Positions 11,264 through 21,660 of a stretch of DNA of 64,000 bases are shown here, piece after piece (positions within the stretch are counted from its first letter, which is position 1; the number at the start of each line of letters is the position of its first letter). This stretch comes from Amborella trichopoda (Eukaryota; Streptophyta; Magnoliopsida; Amborellales; Amborellaceae). The DNA lies in NCBI RefSeq assembly GCF_000471905.2, contig NW_006496119.1, positions 399,271-463,270 of the forward strand, in the 5' to 3' direction. The notes under the pieces are model-generated. The model saw only the letters and a program-made list of their open reading frames with translations. It was not told the DNA's origin and made no database searches. A program made the translations under genes and the position numbers.

Positions 11264-12160
11264 TAAGGCGATTCCTTATGTTCGAGAAGCTTCTTTATTT
11301 TCCCGTTTCTTTCTTTGTAGAGGGGGAGAAATGATCTCTCCTTTCTTGAAGTTTTCGTTTGGGAGGCCATGCCTTTTGCTGAGGCTGGCTTTCGGGTCTC
11401 AGGTCTTGGAGTGCATCCGAGAGCTACGCTCTTGAGTGAAGATGTTCGACCTGCAAAAGTGTTGATGGGCCTATGCTAGATGGTGGGCTTGTGCCTTTAG
11501 ATCCCTATTGTTTGCTTGAGATATTGAGAGCAAGGTCTGAGGCTGTGCGAAAGGTTCTGATGGATTGTGATGATCTTCTCTTGCCCATCATCTTCTTCAT
11601 GATGGTGGGCCGCATGGATGATTTGGTCCACTTCAATATTCCATGTTTGGGTGGACTTCCAACATGTCAAGCGGGAGATTTCCTGCGTGATTTTTCACTT
11701 GTTGCTGCTTCCCTAACTACCTCCGGGTTCTTTGCCTTCACTTGAGGGTGGAAAGGAGCAAGAGGTTATTTTCATTCTTTTCAAGCTCCCTTTTTAGAAA
11801 AGAATGACCCCACGCCTTAGATGACACTAGCGCCTTTAGAAGATGGCAGCGGATTTGGAGACCATGTCTTTTGAGCAAGAGACTTATTTCAGAAGGGGCT
11901 TATATACATACATTTTTTTGGGAGTTACAAATTTATTGTAACCACATCTTTGTAATTGCTTCTTTGTTCATGAAATAAATCTCTCTTTTAGCTTGAGTCT
12001 TCCTTCTCTGTGGCTTTGTGCTTCTTTTGTCTGTGGTTTGCTCGCCTTTCTTTCCTTATGTGCTCGGTTCTTATCCCTTTTCGGTGATGAGGATAAGAAA
12101 TGGACTAGGAGACTAGTTTTGCCCCGAGGGGCCGCACCGACCATCTAGCTTGAATGGTTC
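11264..12160 (+). other. Possible 3' end of an antisense ORF unit beside M2
   Basis: This segment lies between the outer edge of the M1 LTR and the degraded end of the M2 pol fragment. On the plus strand it has two short frames (11250-11435 and 11473-11745, the latter 90 codons ending in a stop). These are followed by an untranslated-looking AT/T-rich stretch with ATTGTAACC near 11936 and GAAATAAAT near 11968, a poly(A)-signal-like arrangement. M2 pol runs on the minus strand toward it, so a plus-strand 3' end here would be the convergent arrangement expected for a Tat antisense ORF. The protein itself is not recognised. Confidence 0.35.
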
Positions 12161-13830
12161 GAATGCCTTTTCAGGTTTTCATTTGAGCCCTTAGGGTGGG
12201 CTCCATTTCTGGTTTTTGCAAAGACCCCACTTTTTTTTTTGGCACTCGACCACCTAGGGTCCTGTGTGTGGGGATAGCATAGGGAAGATATCTTGCATGT
12301 CTATCCAGTGTAGTAGTGCACAAGTGTGTGCTGAACCACTGGGGGAGATTTGTGTGGGACAAGAAGGAGTATTACGTACCTGAGATGAATGGTGTTGCTG
12401 CCAGAAGTGGGCACGCTTGTTTGGGCGAGCAGAGACGTGTCTAATTCTTTTTCATCTTTGTTTTCCTCTTCAATCATTGAGGATTTCGGTGAGCGACATG
12501 AAGTTTGTGCATCACCCTCATCAGCGCTGTCTGTTCCAAATGGGTCTCGTTCAGATAGTTTCTCCTCGCTCTTTCCGTCAAGCTCTTTAATGACCTCAGT
12601 CCATCTCCATTTCGCTACCCATACCGGTGTGGCCCATTTTAGTGACATTTGAATAGTTGCTGCTAATTTGGCGAGTGCGTCAGCTTGTCCATTAAGCCTC
12701 CACGGTACGTGCTCAAGAGTAACCTCTTCGAATTCAACCATCAATGACTTGGTAGTATTGAAGTAAGCTTGGAGATTTTTTTTCCTTACATTGTATACCC
12801 CCTTGAGTTGTCTAATTACCAATTATGAGTCCCCATAGACATCCAAAAAATTCAGGTCCATATGGGTGGCGATCTCCAAGCCTATGATGAGTGCTTGATA
12901 TTTGGCTTCATTATGCGATTATATCCATAGGAGGGAGAAAGACAGAGGAAAAGGGCCATCGTGAGGGGTAGAGAACAACACATCCGCACCTCCTTTCTCA
13001 GACTGGAATGCCCCGTCAAAATGTATGTTCCATCCGCCCGAGACTTGGCATGGAAGACCATCGATCAAGGGGGTACCGGCTGGCAGAGGATACGCAGCCA
13101 GAAAGTCTGCGAAGGCTTGGCCCACATAGATGATGTCAAACTCCATGAGAAGTAGTGACCATTTTACGAGTCGGCCCGACAAGCAAGGGCACGACAGGAG
13201 GTATTTTATAGGGTCTACTCGAGAAATGAGCTAAACCGGGTAAGCGAGAGGGGTCTCCCTGGAATTGGAGCAGAAAGAACCAGGGGCTTCAGCATATACG
13301 TTTTTTTATCGTTAAAGGCCTTTTGACATGTCTTATCCCATTTGAAGGGTACATCCTTCTTCAAGAGGTGGGACAAGGGCTGGCATCGCCCTGATAGGTT
13401 AGAGATGAACCTTTGTATGTAGGCGAGCTGGTGTTGAAGAGATCTGAGCTCCAACAAATTTCTCGGTGGTGGCATTTCCTGAATGGATTTAATCTTAATA
13501 GGTTCTATTTCCAGGCCATGATACTTGACAATGAACACTAAGAATTTTTTCAGATCATACACCAAAGGCACACTTCGAGGGGTTCATCTTGAGCTGATGG
13601 AGGCGAAGTCTCTCGAAGACTTTTCCCAAGTTTTTTATGTTATTACTTCTTCTGTCGGACATGACCACAAGGTCATCCACGTAGCATTCCACCTCCTCAT
13701 GGAGCATGTCTCCGAAGACAGTGGTCAGGGCCCTTTGATAGGTGGCTCCAACGTTTTTGAGATCGAAGTGCATCACTGTATAACAAAAGGCTCCCTTCAA
13801 AGTTAGGAAAGTAGTGGACTCGATTGGGTT
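12161..13830 (-). pseudogene. M2: Tat-type pol fragment (RT to second RNase H)
   Basis: From right to left: the RT palm with KGAFCYTVMHFDLKNVGATY and an intact YVDD box (13672-13683), KMNPSKCAFGV, then a frameshift, QHQLAYIQRFISNLSG, and the RNase H connection LLKKDVPFKWDKTCQKAF. Next come WSLLLMEFDIIYV and a second RNase H start IHFDGAFQSEKGG (about 13030), then its end with HVPWRLNGQADALAKLA (12822-12600). Sequence 5' of the palm, and integrase, are missing. It resembles G1/G2 more than M1/P (QLAYIQRF and FDGAFQS are shared with G2). RT homology ends near 13830, where unrelated AT-rich DNA begins. Confidence 0.85.
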
Positions 13831-15107
13831 CAAAATGAACAAATTATGCCACTTGGAAGAAATCTCATTTATGAAAAACAAAGTTTCCATAAATGGAAAT
13901 TGGTTCATTGTACCCATTTTAAGAAATTCGCCCCCTGGTTGTCCCAATGAGCTAAAAATTAGTATTCTTGGGTTCTTTTTGGCTTTTTGAGTTAATTTAT
14001 GGCAATTTAACAACTACCTAAGACCTCGACAATATAGCTCAAGTTATGAGGTATTTTGAACATGTTAAAGAGTAGCTTTGTAAATGAAATTTCATTCTGA
14101 TCTACTTTATCTTTGTCGGATTGATACTAAACTTGATGGGCAGTTTGGGACATCAAATGCTACATTCTCATGCTTTATGAGGTCGAGCTGACACCTTTTC
14201 AAATTATTCCAAAATTAGGCTTATTTGGTTAAGGGCTTCCATAATCCCCAGGCATTTTCGCTACATGTTGGTCTATGTTGCCACCGGCTTCTCCATTATT
14301 CACACCGGGAATACAAGCGTGTCAAAAATACCCTAAAATAAAAAGTTCACTAAAAAACATGAAGTTGCTAAAAATTCCAACAATGTATGTCATTACTCTA
14401 ATGGCCATATCTCAAGATTTCAGATTCCTATGACCTCAAAGCTGGGTCTGTTGCGATAATGACTCGAAGGGCTTGGTTTTGAGTACTTAATTTCTCAAAA
14501 TGGAGGCCGGTAAGGCATCCTATTGAGGCTCAGAAGAAGACACATTTTTTGGTTATCGGAATTCCAATTTACGGTGACCTTCAAAAATAGAAAAGTCACC
14601 AAATAGACTCTAAATCGAGGGGTTTTATTGAAAAACGATCACAACGACCTTCTCTTCGATTTGTGATTAGAAAGATGACAAAAAATGCAACAAAGAAAAT
14701 CGAAGTTCAAAGATTTCAAGTTTATGGATTTGGCAGGATTTTGAGTTCATCATCCAAAGTTCGATTCAAGCCTCAAAATGCCTATCAAATTAATCGTCTT
14801 GAGATGAATAAAAAATGGTCAATAGGGTCAAAAAATGAAATGCATTTTTTAATTCATGTTAATGTATTATTTGACAATTAGGCTTAGTTTTAAGAATCCA
14901 CCCTTGTTTGGGATGACTCCTACATAAGTTCTTTTACTTCATTTGTAACCCTAAATGGAAAGAAATTGAAAGAATGTCATTAAGATAGATTTTTTTCTTG
15001 TGTTTGTGCCTTCATTTTCACTTTAAGAGAGAGGAGAGAGAATAATTTTACATTGAGGGGACTACCCCTTGGACCATCAACCTACCCATTGACTATACTA
15101 CCAACTT
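13831..15107. other. Non-coding stretch, no feature recognised
   Basis: AT-rich sequence with no sustained reading frame and no similarity to the other repeats of the window that I could see. A 72-codon frame at 14663-14881 looks like chance. The stretch may be old, unrecognised transposon DNA. Confidence 0.6.
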
Positions 15108-15365
15108 TCCTATCCTGATCCATACACCAAACCCATCCATACCCCCTACTCCCTACACTTCATACCCCATATCCTACTCCATACACCACACCCATCCATA
15201 CCCCCTACTCCCTACATACCCTATATCCTACTCCATACACCGCACCCATCCATACCCCCTACTCCCTACACTTCATACCCCATATCCTATTCCATACACC
15301 ACACCCCTCCATGCTTAATATACCTCATACACCATACCCTATTCCATACACCACACCTATCCTTA
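15108..15365 (+). repeat. 58-bp tandem array, 4-5 copies
   Basis: The unit, about 54-59 bp, contains CCATACACCACACCCATCC then ATACCCCCTACTCCCTACA. Copies start near 15108, 15168, 15222 and 15281, with a degraded fifth. The array is strongly C/A-rich on this strand. No coding frame is kept, because copies differ by lengths that are not multiples of three. Confidence 0.85.
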
Positions 15366-15559
15366 ACCCCTTAACCCTATACCTTAGCTTATCCCTCCTT
15401 AACTCATCAACCATACACCCTAGCTCATCTAGGCTCACCTTCAACCCATGCACCATAGCCTTATACCCTAGCATTCTCTACACATAGATCCTAGTCTAGC
15501 TCAAGGAACTCACAAGGACATCGGGATCACACCTAGCTACTGAGCTCAAATTACCTGAT

Positions 15560-15872
15560 CGACCATATGTACTTGATCATTTTCTCTCTCTTCTTCTCAC
15601 TTTCTCTCTCTTCTTCCCTCTCGTTCCTTCTTTTCTTCTCCCTTCTTTTATATTTCTCTCTCTCCTTCCCCCTCTTTCCTTATTTTCTCCTCTCACCCTC
15701 TCTCTCGCCCTCTCTTTCTCCACTAAGCCAGGCAGTTAGGCCACCTAGCTCTCTCTCTCTCTCTACCTAAGTCAGGCGACTGGGATGCCTAACTCTCTCT
15801 CTTGAGCTAGGCAGTCGGGCTACCTATTTCTCTCTCTCCCTCCCTACCTGAGATAAGCAACCGGACCGCCTC

Positions 15873-15904
<32 letters not shown>

Positions 15905-16062
15905 TCCTCTCTCTCCTTCTCTTCACCTCTCTCTCTCATTCTCACTTTCTCACTCTTTTACTTTGCCTCTGACTTACACGTCCTCTCACCATCCACCTCT
16001 CACATACTCACTCTCTTTTCTCTCTCTTCCTTCTCTCTTCTCTCCCTTGATCACTCCCAAGG
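15560..16062 (+). repeat. CT-rich simple-sequence tract
   Basis: Long pyrimidine runs (CTCTCT, CTTCTC) are interrupted by three short related segments at about 15725-15860 that carry AGGCAGT or a variant followed by GGGCTACCTA-like sequence, so a 60-bp-scale repeat is embedded in the tract. The translated Ser/Phe/Leu frame at 15567-15770 is a by-product of the CT repeat. Confidence 0.8.
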
Positions 16063-16460
16063 GAGCTCTTTAAGGCGCATTCTAGACAGGCTTTCCTCAC
16101 AAACTCGGATCCTTTGATTTCCTCTAAGCTACATTGGCCTCTCGGCTATGACCATTTTGGTAGACTCTGTTATACCTCTAAGGGAAGTAATGCCAGGAGG
16201 CTGGTGGATTAGTTAGTGATCCTTACTATCATTTGATTTCTTCTTCTCTCTCCTTTCATCTCACATTTGTCTATTCTATCACTTGGACCATACTTTAAGG
16301 GGCTCTTCAGGGTGCATTCTAGAGGGGTTCATCCCATAGACTTACGTCTCTTGAATCCTCTGAGGTACTCGAGCCTCACCTGGTGCCTTTTCTATAAGGA
16401 ATCAGTAATACCTCATAGGGGAGGTCACATCGAAAGGCCGTCAGATTCAAGGGTGGTCCT
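16063..16460 (+). repeat. Diverged tandem duplication, about 215 bp period
   Basis: Two segments, about 16063-16210 and 16290-16450, share ordered blocks. GGCGCATTCTAGA and GGTGCATTCTAGA match, followed by related sequence around CCTCTAAG / CCTCTGAG, GGTAGACTCTGTTATACCTC / AATCAGTAATACCTCATAG, and GGAGG...CAGATTCAAGGG-like ends. CT-rich linkers separate them. No function is evident. Confidence 0.55.
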
Positions 16461-17964
16461 CGTCTTTTCCCCTCTATTTTGTCTTCTCTTAATCCACCCC
16501 CCTTCTATGTCTATCATTTATCTAAATCCCTATCTCAACTAGAGCCAAACCCTCCTCAAACCATCCTCAAGCCCATTACCCTAAAAACATATGCTCAAAT
16601 GAACAAAATCAAGGGGCTTTCGATCTCCGATTCATAAAACGAGGTTCGTAGACCGATCTGTGTCATGTGTTACGAAAACGGAGTAAAGTCCAAACCATGT
16701 TGAAAAGGTTGGGGGCTTTCGTGAGTAATTTACGAGAGCTAGCCGAGCCTTGATGTGTCCCCGAACCCACCGAGCGAGTTAATTGCCTAAACTCCCTCGC
16801 CACCAAAATCTCTCTCACTGTTGGTACTTATTTGCATGCACGCGCACACACGCACGTGCAGCACAGTTTTTCGAGAGAGCGTCCTCAGCTCAGACCCCAA
16901 CCGAGTCCTTGGAACGAGGAGGACGAGGCCCAACCAACTGCCAACCACTATTTTTCTTCTCTCTCTGAAAGCACCACGGTTTTAAGAAAGGGTCCTTGTA
17001 GTCACGGGATGATGGGATGGAGGGCCGATCAATTAGTCACGTGCTTAATTGCCACATGTTTGACTTTGGTCCCATGTGCCTAGGGTTAAGGTTTGGTCTT
17101 GATAATTTGGCTTAAACTCTAAAGTTTTAATGGTAATCTTGATTAACCAACCTTTTTAAGTGGAATCATATCATCGATTCAATCCATGTGATTTTTACAT
17201 GATGGCACAATTTGATTGGTCGTCATGTTGATTTTTTATTTTTGAGCATTAAACAAAATGAGAATTTCAAAAGACCATGAGGGACATAACTCTCTTAGTT
17301 GATTCTTTTTTATTTTCAAACGTTAAAGCTGGACAATTTTGATATGTTAAATAACTCATGGGAGATTTATTTAAGCCTTATGGACAATGAGGTACATTGG
17401 CAGAATCTAAGGTTTAATAAGGTGATAATAGTGTGAAATAATGTCCTTACATCTTAGTGGCTAAATAGGGATGAGTGTCTTGGATCATGGCCCTCTCATA
17501 TACTATAGATAATGAGCATCAAGGGCTAAGATCAAATCACTTATGATGTCATAAACCAATTAACTATAAATATGGTCACTTGGCCTTATTTCACACAACC
17601 CAATTCATTTTGTAGAGAGAGAGAAAGGACATTTACGTCCCACTCCTCTTAGTCTTTTCTTCTATATCATGAAGCAAGGTGATATTTAGGGCGATATGAA
17701 GTTCAGACCACTCCAATCTATGGTGTCTGGTCTATTTCACTATCCACATATGAGGTAACCTTCATAGTTTCATCTCCTTCATTGAAAGGCAATATTTTCA
17801 TTCCGTTTGCTTGCTATAAATTAGTGATTACAAAAGCTTCTCCATCAATCCATACTTGATCCTTCATGAGTATTGAGTACCATAAAAAATTTATGCATAA
17901 ATACTACCTCACATGGTAATAAAGTATGTACAAGCTTTCTATTAATTAAGTGGGATCAGTGTTG
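16461..17964. other. Non-coding stretch with a promoter-like segment
   Basis: No long frame. The 16783-17083 frames are short and overlap a CA-rich patch (16835-16862). A TATA-like CTATAAATAT at 17564-17573 is followed 60-70 bases later by a GA run and a CT-rich leader, which looks like a plant or LTR promoter running right. No coding sequence follows before repeat S, so it may be a relic LTR. That is inference. Confidence 0.4.
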
Positions 17965-18760
17965 GAAGGTATTTTTCATCAACATGAGGATCCCGCTCAA
18001 TAAAGGCCTAGCAAGTAGGGGAAATTTTGACAGTCTCATAATAGCCCCACAACTGGCCAAGATCTTCAAGAGGTCTCTCAAAAAGTCTCTTGCCAAGATT
18101 CGTCGCATTCTGACATGTCTAAGGCAGTACAGACTAAGGAACAGTTCCCGTAGAATCGACCTCTAGCACCATGAAACGGATCCCTATAATTAGAGCTACA
18201 TTTTCAGCATCTCAAATTGTTGTGGAACCACCAACATTGGATCCGGCATGGTTGAAAACCCCCTAGGTCAAGTTTAAGCCCAAACGGATACTCCAAGAAG
18301 AAGTTATAGGCGAAAGAGTGAAACAGGAGGAGCCACACGCTATTCCTGTACGGCCATCCTACAACACCACGCCATTAAAGGGATAGTCATGACTAGTGAC
18401 GTTCGATGCTCATATCTCGACCGTCCCACATCGAATCGCACTCAAATTTGGTGAGCATGTTCATCTAATCAAGACGAGCGATTCGATATATGGCACACTT
18501 CGTGACGATACCCGAGTGTGAAGAAAAGCTTGAGAGAAGTTGTTGATATGTGAAGAAAATGTAGAAAATTCAGCAACGTCATGCCTCGTTTGAGTGGCCA
18601 AATCATGTCGCTTGTGAGCCTGATTGACGCAAGACCAATTCCATTGCGGGCGTAAGGTCGCTAGCCCGTGCACATCATGAACAGTCGGATTCTGCACATG
18701 AAGCCGACGAACAAACTGCAAATTCCGTCGTTAGAAAATTCTAAACTTGCAAAATCTTCG
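17965..18760 (+). repeat. Dispersed repeat S, copy 2
   Basis: Homologous to the reverse complement of 2656-3395. It begins with GTTGGAA, then an FFINMR frame, and continues through ACGCTATTCCTGTACGGCC and CTCATATCTCGACCG to GACCAATTCCATTGCGGG. It is slightly longer than copy 1 because of an insertion around 18230-18330. The frame 17873-18166 is open but has no recognisable domain, and the remainder is full of stops. Unlike copy 1 it is not joined to an RNase H sequence, so the unit moves or is recombined independently of M1. Confidence 0.75.
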
Positions 18761-18959
18761 TTCGACCTTGGAATCGAGCTGCGTTTCCCCGTGATCGTAG
18801 CGGCATGCTCAGTGTGATTCAACAAAGAAAACACATAAAAATGGCAAGGAACAAACACACTATCAATTCGAAGTTTCAAGATCTACTCAAAATCCAAGTC
18901 ACATGATCGTGCACGAAAAACACGATCCATGACTCGAAGTCGGTATCAAATCGATCGTC

Positions 18960-19268
18960 ATGCCGAGCCCAACAAGAAAACAATCATCTTACGATCAACC
19001 GAACATCAGAACGATCCCGGATCAAAACAATGAGTCAGAAGTAGCCCTTGAACAGGAGGACGCCCCAGAGGTGGACCTGCCAGCACCTAAGGTCACTTAC
19101 ACATCGGATCAACAAAAGGTTCTACATGTCCCCATCGCCCTTCTAGAGACAGAACTGGCGCACCAACCGCCACGGAAGGTGCTACAGGTTCCATCCTCCT
19201 TGAACGAGGGGATAGCTGACAGTCAAAAGAAGGTCTTACACTTCTTTGGGGTTGTCAAAGAAGTATAG
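18960..19268 (+). CDS. Hypothetical ORF, 102 codons, uncertain
   Basis: This open frame starts MPSPTRKQSSYDQPN and contains an imperfect internal repeat: QQKVLHVP, PRKVLQVP and QKKVLHFF. It is Pro/Glu/Gln-rich with no membrane segment or recognised domain. It lies just downstream of repeat S on the same strand and 0.45 kb from the 3' end of the convergent PMD unit. It could be a piece of a retroelement polyprotein. The internal periodicity, about 28 residues, is the only argument that it is more than chance. Confidence 0.3.
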   Translation: MPSPTRKQSSYDQPNIRTIPDQNNESEVALEQEDAPEVDLPAPKVTYTSDQQKVLHVPIALLETELAHQPPRKVLQVPSSLNEGIADSQKKVLHFFGVVKEV

Positions 19269-19723
19269 GTGGACAAGAGTCAACCCTCCGACTCTCAAGA
19301 ACAAGACCCATGGCAGTGTTGAGAAGCGAGGTGGGTAGCCTCTAAAATATGTTGAAGGCTATGCACATCGCTTCAAAGCACTTAAGGAAGTTTGTCCCCG
19401 AGACCAAGACTTACGACGAACTCAAAATCAATGTACCTCGAATTGAAGCTAAAGCTCCCCCATACTAGAGCATTACAGTGAGTAGGCTCATCAAATCATG
19501 AGAACCATGAATAATGAGCCCCTCTCCATCCAAACACTCAGGGGTGAGGAAGCAACTGCTCCCCCATTTGAGGTCCTAGAGGCCACAACAGGCTGCCACA
19601 AGATGAAGTAAGAAGTGGCTATTCTTCTTCATCTCAAACCATGAAAGGGCGGAAGTAATGAAGTAGAAAGAAAAGTCAAAAAAATTGTTCCATTCACAAA
19701 TCAAGAGAGTGTTACAAGCTTCT

Positions 19724-19729
19724 TTTATT
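19724..19729 (-). terminator. Poly(A) signal of the PMD unit
   Basis: The minus strand reads AATAAA within TTGTAAATAAAAGAAGC, about 20 bases after the stop codon ending the PMD frame at 19748. The surrounding sequence is T-rich downstream, as in plant 3' ends. It overlaps or closely follows a very short 3'UTR. Confidence 0.55.
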
Positions 19730-20199
19730 TACAACAAAAAAGAAAACTCAAAAGAGGGCGTCATCAAAATTGATCGATTCTCTGTACGCTGCAGCCGATG
19801 TCTTCACCCGCTCCATCTCATTCTTCAGCCCTGCCACGAGCCCTGGCTCATGCTCCATCAGGGGGGTCACTTCCTTCAAGGAACACTGGAGGGCCAAAGC
19901 ATCATCAAGAAGCGTCTTGTCCTTTGCTTCCCAATCCGCAATCTCCTTCTCCAGCTTGTCAAGCTTCTGCGTCAGCTCTAATATCTTCACCTTCAGAGCC
20001 ACCACCTTATGGTGGCGAACGATGGCCCCCACAACTAGTTCTGATCTCCGAGAGTCTACAGCATCCAGCTGCTGCGATTAAGTGTTTACCATTTCACAGT
20101 AGCACAGAAGAGAAGACTCCAAAGGCGGCAACTATGAGCTTTCTAGTCGCTGCACAGTCGCTTCGTCTCGTAGGGCCTTCACCGTCCATCCTTCTGCTA

Positions 20200-20390
20200 G
20201 TTGGCAATGCTGTCAAAATCGATGTGCCAATCTCTTCAAGGGGCAGGTCTTTCACCCCCTTGTGCCAATCTTGTTGGCAATGCTGTCAAAATCGATGTGC
20301 AATACTTTTCGTAGGGCCTTCATGCCCCTTAATCGCAAAATCGATGTGCCAGTCTCTTCAAGGGGCAGCTCTTTCAACTTTTGGAAACCC
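20200..20390 (-). repeat. Short internal duplications in the PMD coding region
   Basis: The plus-strand motif CAAAATCGATGTGC occurs three times (near 20215, 20288 and 20336), twice followed by CAATCTCTTCAAGGGGCAG or CAGTCTCTTCAAGGGGCAG. The duplications disrupt the reading frame in this part of the PMD pseudogene, between the acidic region and the coiled coil. Confidence 0.7.
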
Positions 20391-21419
20391 GCCCACAACA
20401 TCTCAAAGAAGATGCCCAGCATTCCACTGAAAGTGGGCCTGGGCAGCATGGCAGGAGCATTCACAGCAGGAGAGCTCCCGGCTGTAGCTAAAACCTCAGG
20501 CTCCCCGGATTTAGGAGCAACCTCATGACGCTCTGGTGCCTCGACAATGGCTTCCTCACTCTGGCCCCTGGTCATGATCGCGTCAGGCTCGATCCTTTCA
20601 TGGCCAGACACCGTTGCCTCGACCTCTGTAAGCTCAGCAACTGCAGCCGGACCGAGGTGAGCTTCCTCGCCTAGTGCCGTGACCTCAATCTCATGATGCC
20701 CCACAACAGCTTCCTCCTCTAAGGTGACGACCACTCCCCGTGGCCCCTCTTCTCGGACTGTCCCCACCTTGGGAGGTTTGACACCTTCTCCCTCTCCTTC
20801 CTCGCCCTTGCCTTCCGAGACGATCATTTCAGCGGCAGGCTCCCCCATGGCACCGGCCTCCTCTACGGTCATGGGTGCCACCCCCGGACCCTCCAAGCCT
20901 AGCCCCTTTGAGCATTCTACTTCCGCGCTCCCCGCAGATGCACGGCTCTAGGCAATTACCTCTTGCTGCTCGGATGGCCCTTCTTCGATTCCTGGGGCCC
21001 TGGTCTCTTTTATTACCGTGAGCTCTAATGCGATTTCCCTTTCCTCAGTAGGCTCGACAACTGTAAGCACTTCAAGGGCCCTCTCTGCCTCCACCGCCTT
21101 GCCAAAAGCAATCCCACCATCCCCGTCTACCACCATTGGGACTGAGCCCCCCATAGCCTCAGGTGTCGCTTCCCGATCTGAAGAAATTTCAATCGAGGCA
21201 GTAGGTTCTGAGGTATCAACTTGCGATTCTGAGGAGCCAGGAGAAGATTCGGGTGAAGGAGAAGGTGAGGCCTCAAGAGCCGAAGGCGAAGAGACACACA
21301 ACCCTCTGAAGAAGCCGAGAGTGAAGAGCCATCTTCTGACTCGCAAGTCACCGGGAACCTGTGCCCTTTGCGCCCCGAAGAGTTGATTCCCTTCTTGGCT
21401 GGGGCACGAGGAGTCTCTC

Positions 21420-21660
21420 AGGCAGCCTGCTTTTCCTTTTCTCTCCCTTTGCCAGCTTGGACTCGGTAGCCTGCCCTTCCTTCTTCCCCTTTGCTGGCTC
21501 GGGCACGGCAACTGGCTTTCTCTTCTTCCCCTATGCCGGCTCAGGCTTAGTAGCCTGCCTTTTCTTTTTCACCGGTTCGGTCTCGGCGGCCTGCTCTTTC
21601 TTTCTACCTTCTGCTGGCTCAAGCCCAGCAGCTTGCCTCTTCTTCTTTGCCAGCTCTAGT
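21420..21660 (-). repeat. Lys-rich 12-14 codon repeats in the PMD protein
   Basis: About six units spaced 36-42 bp (near 21451, 21492, 21535, 21571, 21613 and 21649) encode variants of K-K-(R/K)-(K/Q)-A followed by E-P-A and a short spacer. Spacing in multiples of three shows they expanded inside a translated frame. The basic clusters could act as nuclear localisation signals. That is inference. Confidence 0.65.

Noticed and set aside
15108..15365. CRISPR-like alternation of repeats and spacers
   Set aside because: The units are contiguous tandem copies without unique spacers, in a plant nuclear genome with no cas genes.
15567..15770. Hydrophobic Ser/Leu/Phe frame resembling a membrane protein
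   Set aside because: It is translated CT microsatellite sequence.
20948..21511. Plus-strand frames 20724-20951, 21018-21386 and 21361-21729
   Set aside because: They are shadows of the acidic and basic repeat regions of the minus-strand PMD gene; composition and domain order support the minus strand.
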